A DNA stretch of 64,000 bases, from NCBI GenBank assembly GCA_021927905.1, contig BLLK01000058.1:434001-498000 (forward strand), written 5' to 3'. The notes under the pieces were generated by a model. It was given only the letters and a program-made list of their open reading frames with translations, was not told where the DNA came from and made no database searches. This document shows positions 1 through 11,797 of this stretch, one piece after another; the first letter of the stretch is position 1, and the number at the start of each line of letters is the position of its first letter. The position numbers and the translations under genes were made by a program. The stretch is from Chaetoceros tenuissimus (Eukaryota > Bacillariophyta > Thalassiosirophyceae > Chaetocerotales > Chaetocerotaceae).

Positions 1-1918
1 TTGGCAATCGTAGCTGAAAGAGTATTGGAATCTTTGGCTGATGTGTCTGCAAAATTGGATGCAAAGACTCTTTCACTGGTTATGAATGCATTCATTACGT
101 GTGGTCAGCCTGAAAGAGCATTAGAGGCTTTTGAAGCCGCAGTAGGATTGAAAGCAGATGGATCGGCTGGAAAACCACAATCAAAAATCATTGGAAAGAA
201 GGCAAAAAATAGAATTACTTCTTCCTTGAATGGACTTAATTTGTACACTGCTACTGATGTTATTCGTGCGCATGCAGCACTTGGTAACAGCCCAAATGCA
301 AGAAGAGTCTTAGCAGCGATGGAAGGATCTTATGCTACTATTGATAGCTTACAATCGCACTATTGGGGTGATGATTTGAAACCTGATACAAAGTGTTTCA
401 ATACTGTTCTTGCTGCTATTGCAAACGCAGAAGAAATAATCATAGCAGAAGAGATGTTTGAAAACATGGCTTCTTCTTCATTGAAAAAGAATCTAGTAAC
501 ATACAACACCATGATAAGCGCATACGCTAGATGTGGACGACGCGAAGACGCCTTTGCTATGTTCAAAACTATGAAAAAAGCTGGACTGAAACCAGACAAA
601 GTGACTGTTACTTCGCTGATAAAGGCTGTAATAAACGATGGTGACTTTGATACTGCAAGAAATTTGTTGAAAGATATGAAGAAGGCAAAGATCAAAGCAG
701 ATGTTGTGACTTATAATACAGTAATTCGTGCCCTATGTGAGTCATCTAGATGGTTCGAAGCAAAGGAGCTGGTGGCAGAAATGGAGGCCAGCGGTGTTAA
801 TCCTGATAGCAAAACTTACGGACTTTTGATGAATGGATTATTGAAACTGAAAAAGCCTGGACCGTGCCTAACTCTTTTTGAGTCGGCATGTGCAGACCAG
901 AGAACAGCAGCGTTGATGGAAAACGTGCAACTGTATACAACAGCTATAACAGCTGCTGCTTCACTTGGGGATTCTGAGCGTGCATTTGAACTTATTTCAA
1001 GGATGAATTTCGCTGGTGTGAAACCAAATATGAAGACATTGACTGCTTTGATGAGCGCTTGTGTTTCAGATAACAAATTTACAAACGCGTTAGATGTTTA
1101 CAAAAAGATGAGTACTCCTGATGGCCATGCAAACACACTTGCATTGAAAGCATATTGTGGACTACGAGACTACTCATCAGCATTTGACTTACTAGTTGGA
1201 AAAGAATCACAATTTACGGGCAAGCAAAGCATAATATCTTACAACTACATCATTGGAAGTGCCCTAAATCAGAAAGACTTCGACACGGCTACGGTTGCAA
1301 TGGTACGTATTTGAATCCTGGTAAAATCCTTTACACTTTTTCTATGACCAAACTAAAAGCAATTTCCCAATTTACCTTCAGACAACTTTACTGCAAAAAG
1401 GTTTTATTCCTTCCAAGAAAACCTATGACATAATATTCAACACGCTTGGTTTATTTCAAAAGAATTCAGTAGCTAAAGACTCGACTGCTGAAAAAGATAA
1501 CTCTACGTTTAAATTCCTTCTGAAAGTTCTCGATCTTCTTGAGAGTAGAAAATTAAATCTGACTGGTCATCTTTATGCCGGTATTCTTGCTGAAGCAGGT
1601 AGATTAGGTGGTATGGAGAAAAAAATAGCCTCTTACATAGTTGAAGCTAAATCAGATGACACAATAAGAAGAGTCCATGTAGATGACTCAGAAACATTGG
1701 GATCTCAAAGACTACAATCGTCATGGTCGGATCTATTGGAAAATTATGCAGAAGTGAAACATATGCTAGATAATATAGATTTACCTCGTGTGAGAGTCCA
1801 AATTAATGAGCGTGAAATTAGGCAAGTTCTTTTTGCTGAGAGAGGAGTAACATACAATAAACGCCAGACAAAAGGAAAGAATCGTCGTCAGTCGTCGCGA
1901 CAAAAGACTTTGAGGTAA
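1..1918 (+). CDS. Pentatricopeptide repeat (PPR) protein, 5' end cut by window
   Basis: P-class PPR proteins bind organellar RNA and act in processing, stability or translation. The reading frame is open from base 1 with no ATG, so the N-terminus lies outside the window. Exon 1 is 1-1302, a phase-0 intron with GTACGT donor and TTCAG acceptor is 1303-1381 (79 nt), and exon 2 is 1382-1918, about 613 residues visible. At least eight helical repeats can be seen, with typical starts such as NLVTYNTMISAYARCGRRED, DVVTYNTVIRALCESSRW and NPDSKTYGLLMNGLLKL. The C-terminus is basic (KGKNRRQSSRQK). A GTAATG donor-like site overlaps the stop codon at 1915, so splicing into the FKBP-like stretch downstream cannot be excluded. 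The organelle target cannot be read because the presequence is missing. Confidence 0.88.
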
Positions 1919-2010
1919 TGATAAAAAGGAAATGTAGAAAGCTAATAATAATGAATCAATTTTCAACGACTGGAGACTGATAAATGTGACCATAATCTTC
2001 ACTTTTTCAA

Positions 2011-2400
2011 ATGCAATTTGCTGGAAAAGATGGATCGAGAGCAGTGCATACGGGATCTAATGTTGGTGCTGAATTGACGATTCGGTGTAAATCTTTGGGT
2101 AATGTAGTTCATTTTTCTACAAAGGAAGGTACAGATTTTAATGAACTGGCTTGGGTAGTAGGTGATGGGGATCTGCCTTTTGCTATGAAAGAAGGTATGA
2201 TTGGTATGAAATTGAATGCTGCTAGAAAGATTGAAGTACCTTCGAGACTAGTGTTTACAACGAGGAATGCGGAACAATTGCCTGAACCAAAAAATGATGA
2301 GTCTGATGATGCAAATGCAAATAAAAATAGAGTGATTGCTTTGCAAGACATGAAGGATATGGGTTTCTTGGAAAAGGAGCGCATTCGTGATTATTCTCGT
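2011..2400 (+). pseudogene. FKBP-type peptidyl-prolyl isomerase-like fragment
   Basis: The translation from 2011 contains the core pattern of an FKBP fold: GSRAVHTGSNVGAELTIRC, then WVVGDGDLPFAMKEGMIGMK and RKIEVPSRLVF. This matches the family pattern of a hydrophobic strand, the (I/V)xG(x)LPxAxEEGMxGMK turn and a (R)xIxVPS strand. The fragment has no natural N-terminus: an in-frame stop lies at 1993-1995, and no good acceptor AG lies just upstream. The frame then runs into the broken F-box gene. It could be a remnant exon of the preceding PPR gene (an acceptor AG at 2038-2039 would be in phase with the donor at 1915) or a decayed separate gene. Activity is unlikely in this form. Confidence 0.5.
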
Positions 2401-2402
2401 AG

Positions 2403-4073
2403 AAAGAGCAGAGCCTCCTTGAATTTTGTGACTGTGTTAGACTACCGAAAATGTTTGATTTCCTTTGTAGCTGTGATCCTTATGCATTACTCCTTAGTTT
2501 CTGGAAAGATAAGCCCTTTATCACTTACATTAAATGGAGAGTTGAAAAAGGCTCCCTCTGGGATGTCTCGAAAGTGGCTGTGTACTTCGAGGCTGGATTC
2601 GGTACTGGCCAGAAATTGGAGGGTTGCTCTTCCTAAAGAACGCTGAAGGGACTTCAGTAATAGATGATGCATTTGAGATTTATGGAGAGGAAACAATAAT
2701 AGAAGTTCTTCAAAACATTCTGTCAAAAATAAGGGAATTTCCAATTCTACATCACGTTTTCGTCAAGTCTCCAAAGTACAAAGATCTATTTCAGAGAAAA
2801 TTTTCCTGGGCATATGGTCTTCAAGATCATAGTGGACGCACACTATATCAATCTATCCTTGCATCTGGTACTGCTGAGATGAAAGCTATTCTTTCGGATA
2901 TGGTTCTATGTGTGGAGACATACAACTCCGAGAGAAGGATCCAATCACAGCATTATATCCTTTTGCTGCGGTGGCTAAAGACTTGCCACTTTGCTTTTTA
3001 AGTTGTTACGCCACAATCCTTCAGTGTTAGATGAGGAATCACGATATTTACTTTCTCAGAAAAAGAGGAAGAGACTCAACTTTGTTAGTGACAACTACGA
3101 GGAATCTCTTTCAGGTATGGCATTGAAGCTAGTAGTTCAGTGCTTACGTCCTGATGATGTCTTGAGTTGTGTCCAGACATGCAAAGAGTGGAATGCAAGT
3201 ATCGATGATAATATATGGGCAGGAATAGCACGAAGAATCAATCCTACGTCGTGTCAAGCTATTGAGAATGTAGGTATGGGAAATTTAAGCTACAAAAATA
3301 TGGTGATGGCTTTTGTTCGAAAAGAATTGCCTTTGTGGAAGGTACCCGAGATGCCGAAATCTTTGAAAGCAGAAGATGTCATCATTGTTGTCGAGATTAG
3401 ACAGGGTTCGGAAAACAGCGAGAGGAACTTACTTGGATCTTATTCATGCCTTTTATCCAATCTCCATGGAGCAAAGAATATGAAACTGCAATTTCGAAAT
3501 TGTTCAGAGACTGGGGCTCATTTTGTAATACCAACGGATGACTGACATCCGAGAAGAGGTACTCCAAGAAATAAATTCCTTTAGAAAAGGTTTCTGCAGC
3601 AATTTTGTACCAATGTATGCTTTTCATAGACTTGAATTGAAAACATTTCTCATGCAAAAGAGCACTGGGAGGTCAATTGTGCTTCATGATTTTGCTCCTG
3701 TTGGAAAGTACTTCAGAGAAGGAATCCCTGGACGCACAATAGAAGGCAGACGATTCTGTCAGTCCGTAGATTATTTCCCTGGGATTCCACGCACACATGA
3801 AAAGGTTGTAAAACGAGAGAACTTTAGCGAATTCAATAGTTTCATCCACGATGGAAAAAGATACTCTTCTTAATAAGTTTTGGTTTAACTTTGGCTGTTG
3901 TGCCACGACTTAAAAGAGGAACAGATAATCTGGAACCACCAAAGACCGTGAAACAATTACTTTCACGACCTCTAGAATACATGGTTGTCAGTGATAGTAT
4001 TGAGTTGGAGTTCAGTGGATTTGATAATGACAAGGAGCTAATGTCTTTTTTGAGAAGATTGCCATGGCGTTAA
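2403..4073 (+). pseudogene. F-box protein of the DPxTxxYPF repeat family, broken by frameshifts
   Basis: Coding similarity runs through the segment but switches frame at least four times: near 2630, 2970-3000, 3540 and 3880. Pieces in order are a leucine-rich start (LPKMFDFLCSCDPYALL), a helical part (DAFEIYGEETIIEVL; HHVFVKSPKYKDLFQRKF), the family signature REKDPITALYPFAAVAKD (about 2920-2980) joined to FKLLRHNPSVLDEE in another frame, an F-box-like helix pair (LRPDDVLSCVQTCKEWN, about 3150), and a C-terminal region ending LMSFLRRLPWR at 4073. None of the joins looks like an intron with good GT-AG sites. Members of this expanded diatom family usually read as single continuous proteins, so this copy looks decayed; assembly error cannot be excluded. 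A second broken member lies at 62.2-63.3 kb. Confidence 0.6.
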
Positions 4074-5213
4074 AATAATGCTGTTTTGATACATTTTGAA
4101 CTATTTTTAAGCCCCAAGGAGAGCATGAAAAAAGAATTTATACGTAAATCTAATTTTAACAGCACATCTCTGGATGAAAGGCTGTAAGGTATAGTACGAG
4201 AGACTACTTCTTTACATAGCAATTTTTATGTGTAATTATAGCCTCTTTCAATCTATTTTGATAATAGTATGTAATGGAACCCTGTGATGTTAGGTGATTC
4301 GATTATTCTTTCTTTGCTCGATGAAATAAAGAGTACACAGTACCTATGAATGAATTCTTTTCAATTCAAATTCAAGGGAAGGACTTTTCTTGAAATTCTA
4401 GTTGCGTTGTTGAACCAATCCTCCGATACCGAGTTTGACTGAGATGAAGGAGTTTACACGATTTCATTTTATTTGTACGAAAGAATACAATGAGATCGCC
4501 AATATTGAGTCCTAAATTTGATCATATTTTTTCTGCATCATTAGATACCCCATTCGCTATGTCGACAGTGTATATAATTGTAAGTCTGCATCAGAGACAT
4601 TGAGGTACTAGGCACGAACATGATTATTGAGATAGTGAGTAGACCAGCCTCAAGTAGACTTATGGTGTTCTGCTTGGAAATAGGAGATTTCTTGCTATTT
4701 TTTGCCTCGATGGGATGCACAAGCCGCGCCAGTTCAATTAAGCGTAATACAGGAGAGTAGATTTGCTCCTATTATCAGTATTATTAAAAGTGAAAAGTTG
4801 GAGATACTATTGTTGATTTGTGGGTAAACGAGGCTCATGACTTTATTTGAATTACGATGTTGGTGAAATGCAAACCAACAACTCTCACAAATGAAAAGAG
4901 TTTATAATTTCAGTAAAGTTCCATAGATTATGCACTTTCTTTATAGAAGTCCATGCTGACTTGTCAAAAAGTATATATTGAAACGCAAATCAGTGCAATA
5001 GCATAGTATTTCCTGTGCGTATGCTATGCAGTACACAAATAAAATTCTTTGGTTGCAACAGAGGTTCACTAGCATATCTGAAATAATTGTGAAAACATCA
5101 CGCAGTAGCGAAACTGAGAAGAATCCTAAAAATCTAATTCTTTTTATGGATAGTTTTAACTGCGCTAATTTTCTATAGGAAGCAGGCAGGCTTTTCACCT
5201 TCAACTTTCATGT
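4074..5213. other. Intergenic, no gene recognised
   Basis: AT-rich sequence between the end of the broken F-box gene and the 3' end of the minus-strand surface-protein gene. Short open frames here (for example 4941-5204 on the minus strand) show no family features or good start context. I see no RNA gene. Confidence 0.6.
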
Positions 5214-8200
5214 CTAAACAGCAAGAAATAAAGCCAGAAGACAAAGTAAAATCGTCGTGATCGAGGTCGTCAAGCTTTCTGCTCCAGAGTGGTACTGCTG
5301 TTCGGCAAGTTTCACCAATTCTGAAGCTAATTGATGTGCATGTCCTGTTGAATTATGATCATGATCTTTGTTGAAGTAGATAGCCATAGTGCTATTAATG
5401 ACATCTATACATTCGACATCAGAAAAAGTGATGTTCCGTGCTCCTTCAATTTCTAAATCGTCTTCGATAATAATGGAATAGCAGTAGATGAAAGTTTTCA
5501 TAGCTTCTTCGATTCCCATGATGATAATGTATGAAAGCATATCATCGTATACATCATCGGTCACGTGTATAATTTGTTCATTTCTTAGGTCAAAGGTATG
5601 CAGTAGAATTTCAGTGAGTTTCGAGTAATAGATTTCAAGTCCCTCAACCTTCACAGCATCAACGCAACCTAAAGCGCTTGAAACATTTTTCCATTCAGAT
5701 AAAAATGGGACCATGGATAATCCCTCAAAAGTAACAGTATCACCAGCATCGTTTGTCAAGGTCAAATTTTCTGCTTCATAACATGTTTCAATTACACCAG
5801 AAATTTCGTGGTCGATGAATTCCATCCACTCTGAAGTGCGGTCGTAGGTCCTTGCCTCAAACATTTGCCAACTGTGATTACTAGAGTTTGAAGTAAAACT
5901 ATTGAAGTAACCATAAAATCTTCTTTCTGTATGATTCTCGTTGTCCTCAATCCATTCTATCTCAATGCTTTGATATTCAGCATCCCCTGGATCTCCTCCT
6001 ATCATATAATTGATGGCGCTAGCCATTGTCACTGGCAACTGACCTTTTTCTTGGAACTCAAAGCGTTGAGCTTTTAAGAGATAGTGCTCCGTAGCCCAAA
6101 ATACACTGCTGTAATTACCGTACTGATTGCATGGTGAACCAAGATCGAGTTTTTCACATGGAGAAGGAGAATAGTCATCATCGTAATCTGGATAATAGGG
6201 ATCCTCAATCTGCAAAAATGCAGACGTAGAAATAATCAAGTCCTCAGAGTCACTGCGGAAAACAATACGATACTCATATTTCCCACCTTTTTCGACAGCG
6301 GTATCCACAAATGATGAATAAAAAGGACTGAGGTCGGAAAGCCATGTCCATTTGTTAGACTCATGAATTTTTCGTCTCTCAACAATTGTTCTACGTGCAC
6401 CTTCGACTTTATGAGTCCCGTCCCAGTAAAGGCGCACGGCATCATATTCAGGTATGACACTTGCTTCTAGTATCAGAGGATCCAGTAATGTCCTGTCAAC
6501 AGTGGTTGCGTGTAAAATGTTTGACCAGTCAGATTTGCTGACTTCATTGACCCCCCTCACTCTATAATAATAAGTTGTATCATAATCGAGATCTACATCG
6601 TGGAAAAGAGTATCGTAGATATTCGAGACCCACATGTAATACATGTTGCCGAGAACATTTTCCCAACCTCCAAAAGGATTGAAGCTCCTTTCAAGTTCAT
6701 AATAGTCTACACCTTCCAAAGGGTTCCACCAAACAATTACTTCAGGTAAAGAAGGCGAAGTCGCAGTTTTGACGAGGATAGGAGAGTCATGAAGTTGTGG
6801 GACCTTTGGCCATGTTGTTACGTACAACGATTCAGTAAAATTCGACCGACCAAATTCATTCAGAGCTAGAACTTTATACTCGATTGTAGTGTTTCCGGAT
6901 AAATCTTGATGTATATAGAAAGTTTCATTTGTTTTGATAACTGTGACATTGTTGTTCAAATAGATCCGAAGCCTATACTCTGCAGCATTCTCCACATAGC
7001 CCCAGTAAATGTAGGTTTCATTATGAGCTGTAGCAAATCCTCTAATAAAGTCTGGTGAACGAGGGGCAGAAAGTCTAATATTCACAATGTTGGAGGGAAG
7101 AGAAATTTCATTTCCCTTGTGTACATAAACTTGATAATCATAGGTAACCCATACATTCAGCTGGGAGTAATCAGTGAAAGAAGTTACATTGGCTGTTGTA
7201 TTCCCGACAAGAATCCAATCTTCTTTCCAATCCTGCCAATCTTCTCTTCGATATATTGAGTATTTATCTGCCCCACTTACTGGATTCCAATACAAAACAA
7301 TGCCATTAGATGAACTAATAACATTAACAGAGGTACTACAGATACCATCCCCAAAATGAACAGTCTCCCAGTAACCATAATCATATCCGGTATGAACTAG
7401 CATTCCATCGTACCAGAGAGAATAGTTCTTGCCAAAATAATCTGTATTGTGTGAGACTTCTTGATGTATATTTGATACAACCGTCAAACTCAACTTAATA
7501 TATCCCTCGGAATACAAGCCGACATAGACCCACTTCCAGTTTCAACACTAGCATAAGAAAGACCGCAGCCAGCATTAATTTGCCATTTCATTTCATCGTT
7601 ATCATCATTACCTCCAATTGAAACGTTGCCAATAGTAATGTTTATATTTGTTTCATTGGAAGCACATCTGAAATTTGCAGAAGGTGCTGATGATGGAGAG
7701 ATATTATCGGTATGATTTCTACAATTATCTTCACCGAATAAAAACCGTTTGCCCACATCAATAGTTTCGTTGAAATGAATAAATTTGTTATCATACAATA
7801 GCGTGAAGTTACCAGGTCCACTCAATGCCTCAATCATAAAAAGATATTTGCTTCTCGGAACACATGTAACGCTGCTTGTTTTGTTGGCAATAAAAGTAAA
7901 ATCATCACAGTCATCATATAAAATCCATTCTGCTTCAAAGTTTTCAATTAGGGTAACATTGAGAAGAACTTCAGTTCCTGTGCAATCTGATGGCTGGTGC
8001 TCAATAGGAGGTGATGTAATTTGGTACGAAGGCGGACCAGAATGTGGATGCAATGTGTAGTTTGATTCCAAGTTTGTTGGAGTCCCAGATGAAACTATTG
8101 GAGAAGGCGTCACTGAAGGAACAAATGTATTTGACGGCTGCTTAGAAGGAGCTGGTGTGATTTGGTACGAAGGCGGACCAGAATGTGGATACAATGTGTA

Positions 8201-10192
8201 GTTTGATTCCAAGTTTGTTGGAGTCCCAGATGAAACTATTGGAGAAGGCGCCGCTGAAGGTGATAGGGTATATCTTGTTTCAGGTTCATATATTGTTTGA
8301 AGTGATTCTTCGAAGACAAGAAACAATGGCGATCCATTCACTGCAGAATTTAAAGCAATTACATAACGACCATTACTGGTCTGAAGGAGAGCTTTCACAT
8401 TATAGTTCCTATCGATTCTAGTTGTCATCAGAAGTGCGATATCATTACTCCATTTTTCTAGAGTACCGAACCCCTCCTCGGAAGATCTCAAAATAAGTAA
8501 ACCATTTTCAGAGGATATTCCTTCATCAAAACTTGAGGGCAATGTGAAATTTAGACGCTCAAAAGTATCTGCATCATAAAACTGCCCAGAACCGAGCAGT
8601 ACATAATTTGCGTGAGGATGGATAAGTATTGGATGCATGTACCTTGAATCTTGGAGACCTGATTTCATTTTTTCTCCTAGTTCTCCATTGGAATTGATTT
8701 GTATCCAGCTCATATCACCAGGATCAAAATCATTCCTGAAATAATATATTCTTTGAGTTGAATTATTCCAGACATAATCCAAGGACGACTCTCCTCTTTC
8801 AGAAGAGATTAGATTCCCACCGGAGTCAAAGGTGTAAAATACTGTAAATAAATTCTCAGAGGTCACGGCAAACAAATATTGTCCTGCAGTCACAAGCCCA
8901 GTTGGAGAAGCAGGTAATGTGGCAAACGGCTCTTCTAAATCGTCTTTGATCTTCATAATCAGTCTAGTCTCCTCGTAGACGGTGTAAATAGTACCAGTCT
9001 GTTGGGAATAAGCAACGTATTGTGGAGATCCGAACAAATGGATTGTAGAACCGTAGTTGTAGCTGTTAGCATCCCAGCGAAAGATAGCCTCGTGTTCTTT
9101 ACTTAAGAAGTGAAGAACATCATTTGGACCAACAAAAGAATCATCTGGTGACCAAGTTAAATTGGCTGGATCCAAATCTCGAGCAATTGGCTCAGGACTT
9201 ATGAAGTCTGCAATTGAGATGACCTCAACTTCAATACCATTTGTACTGTTATCATTAGATCTAAAGATAGAAACTGTCGAAATGACATTATTTGCCATGA
9301 TATTTAGTACAGCTCCATGTGAAACATCACTCTCTGCAACCAAAATTGGCAACAAAGTTGTATCATTGAATAATGTGAACTTGTGTTCCGAGTGAACGGC
9401 AATTGGCAAACCATCAATCCAATCTATGTCAATGATAAAATCTGGGAGAGCAAACGAACTTAAATAGGATAGAGTGAGGGCATCAAACACGATTCCTGCC
9501 TCGTCCACCACTCTACGATTTGCAGGAAACACCCACACTTTCTCTGCATCAGAGAAATCTTGGTAATAAGTGCTCTCCTCATAAGAAAGCAATGTACCAT
9601 TATCACTATATGTCCAGAATGCAATATCAGATGAACTAATTCCGCTGGTTTTTCCATAAATTCTATTATTTTGCTTCGAAATCGAAGCTCCATACAAATG
9701 CCTTGCATACCACTGTAAATTCGATGCAGAATCAATGACCTGAGAAGAGTTCCTATCTACAATCGTCAAATTGGCATCCATGCCATTAATTCCTTTCCCT
9801 AAAAGAAGCAACAAATCGTCGTCGGTAAAGATTGTATCAATCGTTCCACCAGCAGGAATATCCAAAATGGCTTGAAAGGAGCCTTTTTCCAAGTTATATT
9901 TGAGGACAGTCGCCTCATAAGCAACATACATCATGTCATCTTGACTAACATGGAATGCTTTTGGATTTCCAAAAATATAAGTTGCGTTACTAAAGTAAAA
10001 AGAATCAAACCAAGTTTGGTTTGTAGTGTTGTATCGCTCTAAATGAGCAGGAGAACTGGAAAAAAAGAAGGCAACATCATCTTTTCTTTGAAAAGAATCC
10101 CAACTGCCTTTATTATGAACTGTTGGATGCTGGGTATTACCCTGAGGAAAGGTGAGTTGCAAGTAGCAATAAGAGGGTCGTCAACGCTCGCA
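5214..10192 (-). CDS. Secreted multidomain protein with fibronectin III repeats, probable GPI anchor; one frameshift
   Basis: An ATG at 10192 opens a signal peptide (MRALTTLLLLLATHLSSG). A 37-nt GT-AG stretch (10140-10104) would splice it in frame to the long body that begins WDSFQRKDDVAFFFSS. The N-terminal half (about 10100-8280) has repeated short beta-strand units with many N-glycosylation sequons and looks like a beta-propeller. A Pro/Ser/Thr linker follows with a duplicated 47-residue unit. Then come cysteine-containing segments (about 8010-7510) and three to four fibronectin III modules (about 7350-6180; for example VIVWWNPLEGVDYYELERS with YYYRVRGVNE). The C-terminus ends in a hydrophobic tail (TTILLCLLALFLAV) after small residues, as in GPI-anchor signals. 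Near 7510 the frame shifts by one base inside CIPR-GYIKLSL; one missing base restores continuity. Likely a cell-surface adhesion or wall protein. Confidence 0.75.
8020..8252 (-). repeat. Two-copy 141-bp in-frame tandem repeat in Pro/Ser linker
   Basis: About 90 bases starting at 8021 recur at 8162 with very few changes, a period of 141 bp or 47 residues. Each copy encodes SSGTPTNLESNYTL-x-PHSG followed by PPSYQIT. It lengthens the linker between the propeller-like half and the cysteine-rich part of the surface protein. Confidence 0.85.
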
Positions 10193-10653
10193 TGTTTTGA
10201 TTGAAAATACTAATTGGAATGGTTGATATTCATAGTATTAACTAAGATATATACTATGCGTGTAACAAAAAAGATACACTTTTTAAAAAGAAAAGATTTT
10301 GAGAATCCAATGTCACGAAACGGGAAAGAAAAAAAGGGGAAAGGGAAAGAAAAATTAGCACTAGCATAGGACTACGCTGGAAGTTCATTGTTTCATAGAT
10401 ACGTCATTGTATGCAGTAACATGAACTTTGTTTTTTGTTTGAACTCTCTTGTTCTGTTAATGATTTATATTTATATTATCAGGACTTGCAGCTGAAATAG
10501 AACACACCTGACAGGTTTCAGCAGTTTGTTTTAGTTATTACGTGTCGTAAGACCGCTGCTCTTCGTAAAATTTTCACCATTTGGGCAGACTTGACTTTCA
10601 CATTGGAATCTACCTACCTTCTTGGTTCAACGCCATCATTACTTTTTTCAATC
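10193..10653. promoter_or_regulatory. Shared upstream region of two divergent genes
   Basis: The 461 bases separate the start of the minus-strand surface protein (10192) from the proteasome-like gene (10654). The region must hold both promoters. I see AT-rich tracts and a purine-rich run near 10320-10350 but no motif I can name. Confidence 0.5.
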
Positions 10654-11469
10654 ATGGCCATCAATAATTGCATGATGTACATATCGTACTATTTTCCTGT
10701 ACTAATTCTCCTTTTACTATCAGAAACACCAAATGCTCAACAGCAGCAAGATCCTACAACGTTGAATGGAGGGTCTATCATGGCCATGTCTGGGGAGAAC
10801 TGTGTTGCTATAGCCGTAGACAAACGCTTTGGCTCTGGACCTCAAATGATCCACGTCAAACCACGTACTGTTTTATGCCCAAACTCTCAAGTCATGGTAG
10901 GGTTAGTAGGGTTAGAAGGTGATGTTCAAACTCTAGCACATGAACTCTCAACGCATATTGATGAAAAAGTTTCAAGGTATTCAGGATTTGATTTCAGTGG
11001 AAACATGGGGTTGGAGGTTAGAAAGAAAATAAGCCCCAAAAGTACAAGCATTTTGCTAAGCCACTTATTATACAGTAAACGAAACAGTCCATATTATGTT
11101 GAGCCTATTGTTGCTGGTTTGGAACTCGTAACACAAAGTAAACAAGAAAAAGACGAAGGTGATGGTGGAAGTCTGGAGAACGAAAGGATAAAAAGATATG
11201 TTCCATTCTTGTGTGCTCAGGACTTAATTGGTGCTCAGAGTAAATCGAATGCTTTTGTATGTTCTGGTGCAGCATCGAAATCTTTATATGGCTGTGCAGA
11301 AGCTCTATGGCGACCTAATCTCAAGCCAGATGAATTACTGCAGATATGCGGAAGAGCTTTTGTGAGTGCACTTGAGAGAGATTGCCTTAGTGGATATGGT
11401 GCAGTCATATACTTGATGGAGGGCGGTAAAGGTATCACTCAATATGACGTATCTTGTAGGAATGACTGA
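10654..11469 (+). CDS. PSMB3: 20S proteasome beta-3 type subunit with N-terminal secretory leader
   Basis: The body matches the non-catalytic beta-3 subunit of the 20S core: NGGSIMAMSGENCVAIAVDK near the start, SPYYVEPIVAGLELVT in the middle, and AQDLIGAQSKSNAFVCSGAA followed by YGCAEALWRPNLKPDELL. The catalytic Thr is absent, as is normal for beta-3. The oddity is the N-terminus. The first in-frame ATGs upstream of the conserved NGG start (10654 and shortly after) give a hydrophobic stretch, YYFPVLILLLLSETPNAQQQ, that looks like a signal peptide with a cleavage site after PNA. No other ATG lies between it and the conserved part. With no Phe after the site, the family rule for bipartite presequences would point to the ER or periplastid compartment rather than the stroma. 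A short charged insertion (SKQEKDEGDGG) lies before the last third. 271 residues. Confidence 0.87.
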   Translation: MAINNCMMYISYYFPVLILLLLSETPNAQQQQDPTTLNGGSIMAMSGENCVAIAVDKRFGSGPQMIHVKPRTVLCPNSQVMVGLVGLEGDVQTLAHELSTHIDEKVSRYSGFDFSGNMGLEVRKKISPKSTSILLSHLLYSKRNSPYYVEPIVAGLELVTQSKQEKDEGDGGSLENERIKRYVPFLCAQDLIGAQSKSNAFVCSGAASKSLYGCAEALWRPNLKPDELLQICGRAFVSALERDCLSGYGAVIYLMEGGKGITQYDVSCRND

Positions 11470-11797
11470 ATAGATATTGCTTGAAATGATTATGTACAGA
11501 CATAGTGTAACTAGAGTAAAGACTAAAGATCTGCATTGACCATGATGAATCCCTTGCGAAAGATTCCATGACAATTTCGAAGAAAAGTCTTAGAAACCAA
11601 GAATATTCTCATAACTTAGGGTCTTAAAATCTATTACAGTGTATTAGTGTGGTATTTTGAAACTACGTAACCCTATCTAATCTTGCCAAAAAGTCTTCCC
11701 ATAAATGATCCATTTGTGTGCTTGACTTTTGGGATTTTGAAGTCACAAATTCCACTACCCTCATGGTAACATTTTATTCATTTCAATAATAAAGAAT
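11470..11797. other. Short convergent intergenic region
   Basis: It lies between the 3' ends of the proteasome-like gene and the thioredoxin gene. AT-rich, with possible polyadenylation signals for both strands. Nothing else seen. Confidence 0.5.

Noticed and set aside
4941-5204. 87-codon minus-strand frame at the end of the intergenic region
   Set aside because: No recognisable features, lies in the 3' flank of the surface-protein gene.
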